Assembly (NCBI RefSeq): GCF_020400655.1
Contig: NZ_JAINRC010000001.1
Coordinates: forward strand, 620,001 to 684,000
Direction of reading: 5' to 3'
DNA from: Streptomyces spinosus
Lineage (GTDB): Bacteria; Actinomycetota; Actinomycetes; Streptomycetales; Streptomycetaceae
Length of the DNA stretch: 64,000 nt
Under the pieces are notes generated by a model. That model did no database searches, had not been told where the DNA came from, and was given only the letters and a program-made list of their open reading frames with translations. The translations under genes and the position numbers were made by a program. The stretch's first letter is position 1. Every line of letters starts with the position of its first letter. Below, one piece after another: positions 39,881 through 49,252 of this stretch.

Positions 39881-42202
39881 TCAGCCGCCGAGCGAGAGGC
39901 GGGGGCGGGGGGCGTCCGTGCGGCCGGTGCGGGGACGGCGGCTGCCCGCCCGGTAGGGGGCGGGCCAGGGGGCGGCGGGGCCGTCGTAGCCCTGTTCGGC
40001 CGCCGCGTGCAGGGTCCAGTGCGGGTCGTACAGGTGCGGCCGGGCCAGCGCGCACAGGTCGGCGCGGCCCGCCAGGATCAGCGAGTTGACGTCGTCCCAC
40101 GAGGAGATCGCGCCGACCGCGATCACCGGGACCCGGGCCTCGTGCCGGATCCGGTCGGCGAACGGCGTCTGGTACGACCGCCCGAACTCCGGCCGCTCCT
40201 CGGCCACCACCTGCCCGGTGGAGACGTCGATGGCGTCGGCGCCGTGGGCGGCGAAGGCGCGGGCGATCTCGACGGCGTCCTCGGCGGTCGTCCCGCCCTC
40301 GGCCCAGTCGGTCGCCGAGATCCGGACCGTCATCGGCCGCTCGGCCGGCCACACCGTGCGGACGGCGTCGAAGACCTCCAGCGGGAACCGCAGCCGCTTC
40401 TGAAGGGAGCCGCCGTAGGCGTCGGTGCGGTGATTGGTGAGCGGGGAGAGGAAACCGGAGAGCAGATAGCCGTGGGCGCAGTGCAGTTCGAGCAGGTCGA
40501 AGCCGGCCCGGGCGGCCCGCCAGGCGGCCGCCGCGAACTGCTCGCGGATGTCGGTGAGCTGGGCGCGGGAGAGCTGGCGCGGGATCTGGCTGCCCGGTTT
40601 GTACGGCAGCGGGGACGGGGCGACGACGGGCCAGTTGCCGCTGGGCAGCGGCTCGTCCATGCCCTCCCACATCAGCTTCGTGGAGCCCTTGCGTCCGGAG
40701 TGCCCGAGCTGTACGCCGATCGCGGCGCCCGGTGCCTGGCGGTGCACGAAGTCGGTGACGCGCCGCCACGCCTCGGCCTGCCGCCCGGTGTAGAGGCCGG
40801 CGCAGCCGGGGGTGATCCGGCCCTCCTCGCTGACGCACGCCATCTCGGTCATCACGAGGCCGGCCCCGCCGAGCGCCCGCGCGCCCAGGTGGACGAGGTG
40901 GAAGTCACCGGGGACCCCGTCGGTGGCGCAGTACATGTCCATCGGTGACACGACGACCCGGTTGCGCAGCGTCAGGCCGCGCAGCCGGAACGGCGTGAAC
41001 ATCGGGGGCGTGCCGGGCGGACAGCCGAACTCGCGTTCGACGGCCCCGGTGAAGCGGGCGTCGCGCAGCCGGAGGTTGTCGTGGGTGACCCGGCGGCTGC
41101 GGGTGAGCAGGTTGAAGGCGAACTGCCGGGGCGGCTGCCCCAGGTACAGCCGCAGGTTCTCGAACCACTCCAGGCTGGCCCGGGCGGCCCGCTGCGTGGA
41201 GGCGACGACGGGTTTGCGCTCCTCCTCGTAGGCCGCCAGCGCGCCGGGCACGTCCGGCTGTTCCGACAGGCAGGCGGCCAGCGCGAGGGCGTCCTCGACG
41301 GCGAGCTTGGTGCCGGAGCCGATGGAGAAGTGGGCGGTGTGGGCGGCGTCGCCGAGGAGGACGACGTTGCCGTGCGACCAGCGGTCGTTGACCACGGTAC
41401 GGAACGTGGTCCAGGCCGACGTGCCGCAGCGCAGGGGGCGTCCGCCGAGCGCGTCGGCGAAGACCTTGGCGCAGCGTTCGACGGACTCCTGCGGGGTGAG
41501 TTCGTCGTATCCCGCCGCGCGCCAGACCTCCTCGCGCATCTCGACGATGACGGTGGAGGCGCCGGACCGGCTGTGCGGCCCGGAGGTCCTCGTTGCGGGG
41601 TGGCGGTCGGGTGAGGGGCGGGCGTAGGGGTAGCCGTGCAGTTGCATCACGCCGTGTTCCGTCTCGGCGATCTCGAAGCGGAAGGCGTCGAAGGCGAAGT
41701 CCGCGGCGAGCCAGATGTAGCGGCAGTGGTGTTCGGTCACCCGGGGGCGGAACGCGTCGGAGCGGGTCTCGCGCGTGGTGCTGTGCACTCCGTCGGCGGC
41801 GATGACGAGGTCGTGGTCCCGCGAGAGCCGGTCGAGGGGCGGCGCCTGCGTGGAGAACCGCAGCTCCACGCCCAGCGAGCGGCAGCGCGTCTGGAGGATC
41901 TCCAGCAGCCGGTGCCGGCCCAGCGCGGCGAACCCGTGGCCGCCGGAGCGGTGCCGTGTGCCGCGGCGCACTATGTCGATGTCGTCCCAGCGCACGAAGT
42001 CGCGCCGCAGGGCCTCGTAGACGACGGGGTCGGCGTGCTCGATGCCGCCGAGGGTCTCGTCGGAGAGGACCACGCCGAAGCCGAAGGTCTCGCCGGGGGC
42101 GTTGCGTTCCCAGACGGTGACGTCGCGGGTGGGGTCGAGGCGTTTGAGCAGGGCCGCGGCGTAGAGCCCGCCGGGGCCTCCGCCGATGATCGCCACGCGC
42201 AC
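39881..42202 (-). CDS. FAD monooxygenase / old yellow enzyme fusion (2-aminobenzoyl-CoA monooxygenase/reductase-like, 773 aa)
   Basis: Two-domain flavoprotein. Residues 1-375: PHBH-type FAD monooxygenase (VAIIGGGPGGLYAAALLKR; VVLLGDAAHTAHFSIGSGTKLAVEDA). Residues about 395-760: old yellow enzyme reductase (TPFRLRGLTLRNRVVVSPM; LLELHCAHGYLLSGFLSPLTNHRTD). This order is that of 2-aminobenzoyl-CoA monooxygenase/reductase and of salicylyl-CoA 5-hydroxylase. The former hydroxylates and reduces the ring of 2-aminobenzoyl-CoA; the ligase and RidA neighbours favour it. GTG 42202 lies 6 bases after the hydratase stop, so the two form an operon. Confidence 0.9.
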   Translation of the reverse strand: MRVAIIGGGPGGLYAAALLKRLDPTRDVTVWERNAPGETFGFGVVLSDETLGGIEHADPVVYEALRRDFVRWDDIDIVRRGTRHRSGGHGFAALGRHRLLEILQTRCRSLGVELRFSTQAPPLDRLSRDHDLVIAADGVHSTTRETRSDAFRPRVTEHHCRYIWLAADFAFDAFRFEIAETEHGVMQLHGYPYARPSPDRHPATRTSGPHSRSGASTVIVEMREEVWRAAGYDELTPQESVERCAKVFADALGGRPLRCGTSAWTTFRTVVNDRWSHGNVVLLGDAAHTAHFSIGSGTKLAVEDALALAACLSEQPDVPGALAAYEEERKPVVASTQRAARASLEWFENLRLYLGQPPRQFAFNLLTRSRRVTHDNLRLRDARFTGAVEREFGCPPGTPPMFTPFRLRGLTLRNRVVVSPMDMYCATDGVPGDFHLVHLGARALGGAGLVMTEMACVSEEGRITPGCAGLYTGRQAEAWRRVTDFVHRQAPGAAIGVQLGHSGRKGSTKLMWEGMDEPLPSGNWPVVAPSPLPYKPGSQIPRQLSRAQLTDIREQFAAAAWRAARAGFDLLELHCAHGYLLSGFLSPLTNHRTDAYGGSLQKRLRFPLEVFDAVRTVWPAERPMTVRISATDWAEGGTTAEDAVEIARAFAAHGADAIDVSTGQVVAEERPEFGRSYQTPFADRIRHEARVPVIAVGAISSWDDVNSLILAGRADLCALARPHLYDPHWTLHAAAEQGYDGPAAPWPAPYRAGSRRPRTGRTDAPRPRLSLGG

Positions 42203-42208
42203 CGGACC

Positions 42209-43036
42209 TCACCTCCCCCGCCACTTCGGCGGGCGCTTCTCCGTGAAGGCGGCGTGGAACTCCGCGTAGTCCTCGCCGTTCATCAGCAGGGCCTGGGTCG
42301 AGGCGTCCAGTTCCACCGCCGCCGCCAGGGGCATGTCCAGCTCGGCCGTGAGCAGCGCCTTGGTCTGGGCGTGGGCGAGGGCCGGGCCGTCGGCGAGGCG
42401 GCGGGCCAGCCCGGCGGCCGTCTCGTCCGCCCGGCCCTCCTGCGCCAGCTCGCTGATCAGGCCGATGCGCTCGGCCTCGGGGGCCCGCACCGGCTCGCCC
42501 AGCATCAGCAGGCGGGTGGCGTGGCCGAGGCCGACGATCCGGGGCAGCAGGTAGGCCGCGCCCATGTCCCCGCCGGACAGGCCGACCCGGGTGAAGAGGA
42601 AGGCGAAGCGGGCCGAGGGGTCGGCGATCCGGAAGTCGGCCGCCAGGGCGAGGACCGCGCCCGCGCCGGCCGCCACGCCGTGCACCGCCGCGATCACCGG
42701 GAACGGGCACTCGCGGATCGCCCGGACGACCTGGCCGGTCATCCGGTTGAAGTCGAGCAGCTCGGCCGTGTCCATGGCCAGCGTGGCGCCGATGATCTCG
42801 TCCACGTCGCCGCCGGAGCAGAAGCCGCGGCCCTCCCCCGCCAGGACCAGGGCGCGCACCGAGCGCTCCCGGGACAGCTCGGCGAGCAGGTCGCGCAGGT
42901 CGGCGTAGGCGCCGAAGGTGAGCGCGTTGAGTTTCTCGGGGCGGGCGAGGGTGACGGTGGCCACCCCGTCGGCGATCTCGACCCGCAGGTGGGCCCAGTC
43001 GGCGGTGCGGGCGGCGGAGCCGGTGAAGGGACTCAT
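42209..43036 (-). CDS. Enoyl-CoA hydratase/isomerase (275 aa)
   Basis: Crotonase-fold enzyme. The oxyanion-hole sequences are LVLAGEGRGFCSGGDVDEI and HGVAAGAGAVLALAADFRIA; the C-terminus has AFTEKRPPKWRGR, a common crotonase ending. ATG 43036 has AGGAGG upstream; an ATG at 43084 would be inside the promoter region. Hydrates an unsaturated CoA ester made by the monooxygenase/reductase and dehydrogenase. First gene of its operon. Confidence 0.9.
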   Translation of the reverse strand: MSPFTGSAARTADWAHLRVEIADGVATVTLARPEKLNALTFGAYADLRDLLAELSRERSVRALVLAGEGRGFCSGGDVDEIIGATLAMDTAELLDFNRMTGQVVRAIRECPFPVIAAVHGVAAGAGAVLALAADFRIADPSARFAFLFTRVGLSGGDMGAAYLLPRIVGLGHATRLLMLGEPVRAPEAERIGLISELAQEGRADETAAGLARRLADGPALAHAQTKALLTAELDMPLAAAVELDASTQALLMNGEDYAEFHAAFTEKRPPKWRGR

Positions 43037-43087
43037 GACGTGCGGCCTCCTAGCGCGGCGGTGCCGTACGTTGCTCTGTCCCATGAA

Positions 43088-43116
43088 GTTATCACCTGTT
43101 TGTGACTGTCGTCACC
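43088..43116. promoter_or_regulatory. Operator-like element, copy 2
   Basis: GTTATC (43088-43093), nine bases, then TGACTGTCGTCACC (43103-43116): the same parts and spacing as at 37253-37281. Here the inverted repeat extends to GTGAC-TGTC-GTCAC. It lies about 50-80 bases upstream of the hydratase start. Confidence 0.65.
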
Positions 43117-43316
43117 ATGACGCGACAAGCCTGTCGGCGCGCCGGTCACCGGTTGTCGACAGCGACGTAACAGTGCGGACGCGCGGGCGAGGCGGGCCGT
43201 TCGCCTGGGTAAGCCGCCTGGTGCCGGGGCCAGGGGGTCCCGGGCGAAGCCCGGCGACGGCCCTGGATGGCCGGGCCCGTACCATTCCTACAGTCGAAAG
43301 CAGGACAGCCTGCTCC

Positions 43317-43769
43317 ATGAACGGACTCGCCTTGCACGAACGCCCCGCCGAATCGGCCTCCTGGCGCATCGCGCTGCCGCACACCGCAGCGGCGGTGCCG
43401 GTGGCGCGTGCCCTGGTGCGCTCGGCCCTCACCGAGGTGGAGCACGTGGCCGACTGCGACACGGCGGAGCTGCTCACGGCCGAGCTGGTGGCCAACGCGG
43501 TGGAGCACACCGCCGGACGCGGCCCGATAGAGCTGGTGGTGGAGCTGGCGCCGACCGGTTGCCAGGTCGAGGTGCACGACCCGGACCCGGCGCCGCCCGG
43601 GCACCTGACCCGGCCCGTGATCGAGGAGCCCGACGTCTGGCAGGAGGGCGGGCGCGGGCTGCTGCTGATCCGCGCCCTCAGCTCGTCCTGCGGGCACCGC
43701 CCCACCCCCTCGGGCAAGGCGGTGTGGTTCAGACTGCCTGTGATTCCCGCTCAGCGCCGGCCGGCGTGA
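43317..43769 (+). CDS. RsbW-like ATP-binding protein (150 aa)
   Basis: HATPase_c protein of the anti-sigma/serine kinase type. The N-box is ELLTAELVANAVEHTAG; the G-boxes are VEVHDPDP and EGGRGLLLIRALSSSCG. Streptomyces carry dozens of such small kinases, most uncharacterised. The ATG 43317 has AGGA upstream. Its last 41 bases overlap the end of the convergent permease gene. No STAS or sigma factor gene is adjacent. Confidence 0.87.
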   Translation: MNGLALHERPAESASWRIALPHTAAAVPVARALVRSALTEVEHVADCDTAELLTAELVANAVEHTAGRGPIELVVELAPTGCQVEVHDPDPAPPGHLTRPVIEEPDVWQEGGRGLLLIRALSSSCGHRPTPSGKAVWFRLPVIPAQRRPA

Positions 43770-45174
43770 CCTCGGCGGCCGGTCGCGCCAGCGTGGAGTG
43801 CCGGCGGCCGTAGACGCCGTAGACCAGCAGGCCCACCGCGAGGAACACGGCGAACTGGAGCCAGGTCCGCCAGCCCGTCTCGTACATCAGGTAGAGGCAG
43901 AAGGCGACGCCGAGCAGCGGGGCCACCGGGTAGAGCGGCACCCGGAAACTGCGGGCGAGGCCCGGCTCGCGGCGGCGCAGGGCGATCACCACGACGTTGA
44001 CGACTGCCATCACGGCGAGCGTGCCGATGGTGCACAGGTTCATCACGGCGTCGAGGGAGGCGAAGGCGGCCGGGAGCGCGAAGACGACCGCGACGATCAG
44101 GGTGCCGGCGACCGGCGTGGAGGTCCTCGGGCTGACCTTCTCGAAGACGCGCGGGATCAGGCCGTCCCGGGACATCGACATCAGGATGCGGGTCTGGCCG
44201 TACATCACGGCGAGGACCACGGAGGCGATGGCGACGACCGCGCCGAAGGCGATGACACCGCCGCCGACGGTGGAGCCGGTGACCTCGTTGACGACGTAGG
44301 AGAGGGCGGCGGGGCGGCCGGCGACCTGGTCGCCGCCGATGGCGCCGATCGCCGCGAGCGCGACCGCGCAGTACAGCAGCGTCACCAGACCCATGCACAC
44401 CATGATCGCGACCGGGATGTCCCGGCGGGGGTTCTTCGCCTCCTCGCCGGCGGTGGTGATCGCGTCGAAGCCGATGTAGGAGAAGAACGCGGCGGTGGTG
44501 CCCGCGCCGATGCCGCCGAGCCCGGCCGGGGAGAACGGCGTGAGGTTGCCGTGCTTGAAGGCGCTGTAGCCGACGGCGCAGAAGGCGAGGAGGATCGCGA
44601 GCTTCACGGCGGCCATGGCGGCGGTGGCGCGGGCGCTCTCGCGCACCCCGCGCACCAGCAGCACGGAGGCCATGGCGATGACGAGCACGGCGGGCAGGTT
44701 GACCAGGCCGCCGTCGCCGGGGCCGGCGGACAGGGCGGCCGGGAGCTGGAGGCCGGTGAGGCTGTGCAGCAGTTCGTTGACGTACTCGCTCCAGCCGACC
44801 GCGACGGCCGAGATGGAGATGCCGTACTCCAGCAGCAGGCACCAGCCGACCAGGAAGGCGGTGGACTCGCCGAGGCCGGCGTAGGCGAAGGAGTACGACG
44901 AGCCGGAGACCGGGATGGCGCCGCCCAGCTCCGCGAAGGAGAAGGCGGTGAAGACGCAGGTCAGCGCGGCGAGGACGAAGGAGATGACGACGGCCGGACC
45001 GGCCTGTGCGACGGAGTCGGAGAGACCGACGAAGATGCCGGTGCCGACGATGGCGCCGACGCCGAAGCAGATGAGCTGGAAGAGGCCCATGGTGCGCTTC
45101 AGACCGTGTCCCTCGCGGTCGGCTCCGGATTCGGCGACGAGCAGGTGCGGGGACTTGATGCGGGGAGCGGGCAT
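43729..45174 (-). CDS. APC-family amino-acid permease (481 aa)
   Basis: Twelve-helix amino-acid/polyamine/organocation permease of the cationic amino-acid (CAT/YfnA) type. LICFGVGAIVGTGIFVGL is the first half-broken helix; FFSYIGFDAITTAGEEAKNPRRDIP is the conserved cytoplasmic loop. It lies directly downstream of ornithine carbamoyltransferase and arginine deiminase genes in the same direction, which suggests arginine or ornithine as cargo (inference). The 3' end overlaps the RsbW-like gene on the other strand. Confidence 0.88.
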   Translation of the reverse strand: MPAPRIKSPHLLVAESGADREGHGLKRTMGLFQLICFGVGAIVGTGIFVGLSDSVAQAGPAVVISFVLAALTCVFTAFSFAELGGAIPVSGSSYSFAYAGLGESTAFLVGWCLLLEYGISISAVAVGWSEYVNELLHSLTGLQLPAALSAGPGDGGLVNLPAVLVIAMASVLLVRGVRESARATAAMAAVKLAILLAFCAVGYSAFKHGNLTPFSPAGLGGIGAGTTAAFFSYIGFDAITTAGEEAKNPRRDIPVAIMVCMGLVTLLYCAVALAAIGAIGGDQVAGRPAALSYVVNEVTGSTVGGGVIAFGAVVAIASVVLAVMYGQTRILMSMSRDGLIPRVFEKVSPRTSTPVAGTLIVAVVFALPAAFASLDAVMNLCTIGTLAVMAVVNVVVIALRRREPGLARSFRVPLYPVAPLLGVAFCLYLMYETGWRTWLQFAVFLAVGLLVYGVYGRRHSTLARPAAEVTPAGAERESQAV

Positions 45175-45285
45175 GCGGGTGGTGCTCGTTTCTGGTGGTG
45201 CGGGCGCCCGGCGTAGGGGCGCGGCGTCGGCTCCGAGAAGGGGTGGCCCGGGGCCGCCGGTCAGGATAAGGCCTGGTGAGGCCGG

Positions 45286-46308
45286 TCAGGCAAGGGTTTC
45301 CCGGCCGAGTGTGGCGACCAGCACCGCCTTGATGGTGTGCAGGCGGTTCTCGGCCTCGTCGAAGACGATCGAGTGGGCGGACTCGAAGACCTCGTCCGTC
45401 ACCTCCAGCGACGTCAGGCCGTGGGTCTCGTGGATCTGCTGGCCCACGGTGGTGCCGAGGTCGTGGAAGGCCGGCAGGCAGTGCAGGAACCGCACGTCCG
45501 GGTTGCCGGTGGCGTGGAGCACGTCCATCGTCACGGCGTACGGGGCGAGGGCCGCGATCCGCTCGTCCCACACGTCCTTGGGCTCGCCCATCGAGACCCA
45601 GACGTCGGTGGCGACGAAGTCCGCGCCCCGGACGCCCTCGGCGATGTCCTCCGTGAGGGTGACGCGGGCACCGCTGGTCCCGGCGAGCGCGCGGGCGCGG
45701 TCGACGATCTCCGGGGCGGGCCAGTAGGACTTCGGGGCGACGATCCGTACGTCCATGCCGAGCAGGGCGCCGGTGACCAGGTAGGAGTTGCCCATGTTGA
45801 AACGGGCGTCGCCGAGGTAGGCGAAGGCGGTCTTCCGCAGCGGCTTGGCGCTGTGCTCGGTCATGGTCAGCACGTCGGCGAGCATCTGGGTGGGGTGCCA
45901 GTCGTCGGTGAGTCCGTTGTAGACGGGCACTCCGGCGTACGCGGCCAGTTCCTCGATCTTGGCCTGGCTGTCGCCCCGGTACTGGATCCCGTCGAACATC
46001 CGGCCCAGCACGCGCGCCGTGTCCCTGACCGACTCCTTGTGCCCGATCTGCGAGCCCGAGGGGTCGAGGTAGGTCGTGTGGGCGCCCTGGTCGGCGGCGG
46101 CGACCTCGAACGCGCAGCGGGTGCGCGTCGAGGTCTTCTCGAAGATCAGCGCGATGTTCCTGCCCCGCAGGTACGGGGTCTCGGTCCCGGCCTTCTTGGC
46201 GGCCTTCAGCTCGGCGGCCAGCTCGACCAGGCCGCGGAACTCCTCCTCCGTGAAGTCCAGCTCCTTGAGGAAGTGGCGGCCGGCGAGGGCGGTCGGGACT
46301 GTCGCCAT
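45286..46308 (-). CDS. arcB: Ornithine carbamoyltransferase (340 aa)
   Basis: Converts citrulline plus phosphate to ornithine and carbamoyl phosphate (catabolic direction) or the reverse. The carbamoyl-phosphate loop is [24 protein letters not shown] and [10 protein letters not shown] are the other signatures. Length is typical for the catabolic type. A catabolic role is favoured because arginine deiminase is encoded 91 bases upstream in the same direction. A minus-strand -10-like TATAGA (46356-46351) and the inverted repeat ACAGG-TGAC-CCTGT (46334-46347) lie in the gap, so it may have its own promoter. Confidence 0.92.
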   Translation of the reverse strand: MATVPTALAGRHFLKELDFTEEEFRGLVELAAELKAAKKAGTETPYLRGRNIALIFEKTSTRTRCAFEVAAADQGAHTTYLDPSGSQIGHKESVRDTARVLGRMFDGIQYRGDSQAKIEELAAYAGVPVYNGLTDDWHPTQMLADVLTMTEHSAKPLRKTAFAYLGDARFNMGNSYLVTGALLGMDVRIVAPKSYWPAPEIVDRARALAGTSGARVTLTEDIAEGVRGADFVATDVWVSMGEPKDVWDERIAALAPYAVTMDVLHATGNPDVRFLHCLPAFHDLGTTVGQQIHETHGLTSLEVTDEVFESAHSIVFDEAENRLHTIKAVLVATLGRETLA

Positions 46309-46333
46309 GGGGGGGCGCTCCAGATGTACGACT

Positions 46334-46347
46334 ACAGGTGACCCTGT
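46334..46347. promoter_or_regulatory. Inverted repeat upstream of arcB
   Basis: ACAGG-TGAC-CCTGT, arms of five bases, 26 bases upstream of the start and just past a -10-like TATAGA. It might be an operator, but does not match the ARG-box consensus well. Confidence 0.35.
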
Positions 46348-46399
46348 AAGTCTATACGACCTTTCACATTTCTATGCGCTGCGCAGCGTCCCTGCCCTC

Positions 46400-47623
46400 T
46401 CACACGGCGTCCCGCTCCACCGGACAGCTCATGCACCGGGGGCCGCCCCGGCCCCGGCCCAGCTCGCTGCCCGGGATCTCGATCACCTCGATGCCCTGTT
46501 TACGCAGGTGCGTGTTGGTGGTGGAGTTGCGCTCGTAGGCGACGACGACACCCGGTTCGACGGCGAGGACGTTGCAGCCGTCGTCCCACTGCTCGCGCTC
46601 GGCGGCGTGCACGTCCTGCGTGGCGGTCAGCACCCGGATCTCGCCGAGGCCGAGCGCGGCGGCGATCGCACGGTGCATGTGCTCCGGCGGATGGTCGGTG
46701 ACCTTCAGTTCGCGTTCGCCGACGCCCGGCTCGATGGTGTACGACCGCAGCATGCCGAGGCCCGCGTACTGGGTGAACGTGTCGCCGTCGACCATGGTCA
46801 TCACCGTGTCGAGGTGCATGAAGGCGCGCCGCTTGGGCATGTCGAGCGCGACGATCGTGCGCGCGGAGCCGGCCGCGAACAGCTTGTGCGCCAGCATCTC
46901 CACGGCCTGCGGGGTGGTGCGCTCGCTCATCCCGATCAGCACGGCGCCGTTGCCGATCACCAGGACGTCGCCGCCCTCGATGGTGGAGGGGTAGTCCGCC
47001 TGCCCCCGGGACCACACGTGGAACGTCTCGCCACGGAACAGCGGGTGGTGGCGGTAGATGGCCTCGAAGTGGACGGTCTCGCGCTGCCGGGCCGGCCAGC
47101 GCATGGCGTTGATGGAGACGCCGTCGTATATCCACGCCGAGGTGTCCCGGGTGAACAGGTGGTTGGGCAGCGGGCGCAGCAGGAAGTCGTCCAGCTCCAT
47201 CACGTGGAAGCGGACCGAGGTCGGTTCCGCGTGCTCCGCCAGGAACTCCCGCTTGGTCATGCCGCCGACCAGTGCCTCGGCCAGCTCGCCCGGGGTCATC
47301 CGGTCGAAGGCGGCGCGCAGGTGGTCGGTGGCGAGGGGGCCGTACTCCTTCTCGTCGAAGACCCGGTCCAGGACGAGCGCGCGGGCCTCGGGGAACGCCA
47401 GGGTCTCGGCGAGCAGGTCCCCGAAGAGGTGCACCTCGACCCCCCGGTCACGCAGTACGTCGGCGAAGCCGTCGTGCTCGGCGCGCGCCCGGCGGACCCA
47501 GAGCACGTCGTCGAAGAGCAGGGCGTCCTTGTTGCTGGGGGTGAGCCTTTTGAGCTCCAGATCCGGCCGGTGCAGGATGACGCGGCGCAGCCGCCCGGCC
47601 TCGGAGTCGACGTGGAATCCCAT
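46400..47623 (-). CDS. arcA: Arginine deiminase (407 aa)
   Basis: Hydrolyses arginine to citrulline and ammonia, first step of the arginine deiminase route. Begins [20 protein letters not shown]. Contains [19 protein letters not shown], the catalytic His/Glu region [14 protein letters not shown] and [10 protein letters not shown]. The catalytic Cys is C397 in [12 protein letters not shown] 47623 matches the family start; in-frame ATG 47695 is too far upstream. arcB follows; no carbamate kinase gene is in the window. Confidence 0.93.
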   Translation of the reverse strand: MGFHVDSEAGRLRRVILHRPDLELKRLTPSNKDALLFDDVLWVRRARAEHDGFADVLRDRGVEVHLFGDLLAETLAFPEARALVLDRVFDEKEYGPLATDHLRAAFDRMTPGELAEALVGGMTKREFLAEHAEPTSVRFHVMELDDFLLRPLPNHLFTRDTSAWIYDGVSINAMRWPARQRETVHFEAIYRHHPLFRGETFHVWSRGQADYPSTIEGGDVLVIGNGAVLIGMSERTTPQAVEMLAHKLFAAGSARTIVALDMPKRRAFMHLDTVMTMVDGDTFTQYAGLGMLRSYTIEPGVGERELKVTDHPPEHMHRAIAAALGLGEIRVLTATQDVHAAEREQWDDGCNVLAVEPGVVVAYERNSTTNTHLRKQGIEVIEIPGSELGRGRGGPRCMSCPVERDAV

Positions 47624-47789
47624 GCCTCCATCCTGACCACCACAGCCCCGCTTCACCCTCCGCTCGGCGGTTTCCGCGCCCGCCGGTTTCCGCACCCGGT
47701 GCCGGCCGGCGACTGCCGGAAGCGGTCCGGAAGCGGACGGTGACTGTCGGCGGAAGCGGGGGCGGCGCTTCGCTGGGAGCGTGAACAGG

Positions 47790-49178
47790 TCAGACCGTTC
47801 CGGTCGGCGGGAGTACCGGGCCCCGCTCGTCCGCGCCGCGCAGGTACGCCTCGACCGCCGAGAGGTCGGTCCGCTCCAGTTCCCCGTCCCGGACGACGAT
47901 CCGCAGCTCGGGGCAGACGGCCGGGTCCTGGCGCAGGCTCTCGGTGAAGGTCTCGACGATCAGCGACAGCAGCTGCGTGTGGTCGAGTTCGACGAGGCGG
48001 GACAGGCCGGCGCCGATCAGCGGTATCGCCACCGGTCTGAACAGGCCGTGCAGGGCGACCGAGGGCCACAGGCGTTCCAGGCTCAGCCGCAGGTCGGCGG
48101 GGGCGGACCGGGCGCGCAGGTCGTTGCCCAGCCGGGAGTAGGCGAGGGCGAAGACCCGGCGTCTGCCGACCGGGACCGGCACGGCCGTGCCGATCGGGTA
48201 GCGGATGCGCCGGCCGCGCGGCTTCGCCCGGACGCTCTCGGTGGCCAGCGGGGCGACCTCCCTGAGCCCCCGGCGCAGGTGGTCGGCCAGCAGCCGGTGC
48301 CGGCCCTCGAAGAGACGGTCGACCAGTTGCCCCTGCACGCTCTCCCGGCTGATGACGACGTCGTCGGTGGAGGTGTCGAAGGTGTCGGAGAACCCCACGA
48401 CCAGGTTGGCGTCCTCCTGGTCGAACAGGTCGCCGCGCACCACGACGACGTCCACGCGCAACCCGCGCAGGGTGTGCCGCAGAAGCTCGTCGCCGTGCCG
48501 CTCGCGCAGCCGGGCGTTCAGCCGGGCGAGGGCGGCGGCGGCCTCCGGGTCGTCCGGGCGTTCCCGGGCGGTCTGTTCGGCCACCGGCAGGGCGAGGTCG
48601 TAGCGGCCCAGCGCGGTGTGGCCGGCGATCAGCTCCCGCAGCGCGGTCTCCCTGAGCTGGGTCAGCCGTCGGACCGGTGCGCGCGCGAACTCCTCGTCCC
48701 GCACCTCGGTCAGCGGCCGGCCGCGCCACAGCCGCAGGGCGTCGGTGAGCAGCCGGACGGCCGAGGCCGGTGCCGCCCGCAGCGCGTCGCCCACCAGGCG
48801 CGTGAACACGACACTGTCCAGCTCGTCGTCGGACAGGTCGAGCCGGTAGGTGCTCTCGGCGCCGCGCGCCGTCGGCAGCCGTCCGGTGCGCAGGATCCGG
48901 GCGCCGTGCCCCGGCCCGGCCCGGTCGAACGCGCGCCGCAGCTCCAGGATCCGTTTCTGCACCTCGTTGCGGTTGCGCAGGTCCTGGTGCGGCAGCTCCA
49001 CGGTCGGCTGCCAGACGTCCAGGTACAGCCGGCGCGCGGTGACGGCCTCGCCGTCGGCGGCGACCAGCCGGAGCAGCAGCCGGGCGGTGAGCGGGGTGAG
49101 GCGTACGGCGGCGCCGTTCACGTCCAGCCGGACGGGGCCCAGAACGCTCACCCGTATGCACGGGGCACGGGTCTGCAC
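47790..49178 (-). CDS. SARP-like regulator fused to a ThsA-type macro domain (462 aa)
   Basis: Residues about 8-115: OmpR-like winged helix as in SARP/AfsR regulators ([20 protein letters not shown]). About 120-235: bacterial transcriptional activator (BTAD) helices. About 240-450: a domain homologous to the macro domain of Thoeris ThsA (DUF6430): [65 protein letters not shown]. The neighbouring transmembrane protein has the same macro domain. No NB-ARC ATPase. The start is uncertain: GTG 49178 (GAGG just before) or TTG 49214. Divergent from the transmembrane macro gene. It could switch transcription when the macro domain binds an ADP-ribose-type signal (inference). Confidence 0.82.
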   Translation of the reverse strand: MQTRAPCIRVSVLGPVRLDVNGAAVRLTPLTARLLLRLVAADGEAVTARRLYLDVWQPTVELPHQDLRNRNEVQKRILELRRAFDRAGPGHGARILRTGRLPTARGAESTYRLDLSDDELDSVVFTRLVGDALRAAPASAVRLLTDALRLWRGRPLTEVRDEEFARAPVRRLTQLRETALRELIAGHTALGRYDLALPVAEQTARERPDDPEAAAALARLNARLRERHGDELLRHTLRGLRVDVVVVRGDLFDQEDANLVVGFSDTFDTSTDDVVISRESVQGQLVDRLFEGRHRLLADHLRRGLREVAPLATESVRAKPRGRRIRYPIGTAVPVPVGRRRVFALAYSRLGNDLRARSAPADLRLSLERLWPSVALHGLFRPVAIPLIGAGLSRLVELDHTQLLSLIVETFTESLRQDPAVCPELRIVVRDGELERTDLSAVEAYLRGADERGPVLPPTGTV

Positions 49179-49252
49179 GCGCCTCGCCCCCTCCGCCGCG
49201 TGACGTCCCGTCAACTGTGCCGTCAGCGTAGCAAGAGGACGTGGAGGGAAGC

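Noticed and set aside
46309..46399. ARG box (ArgR operator) upstream of arcB
   Set aside because: The AT-richer stretch and the inverted repeat do not fit the ARG-box consensus by eye.
47640..47789. CGGAAGCGG repeats between arcA and the macro-regulator gene
   Set aside because: Three short imperfect copies only; no structure or known binding site.
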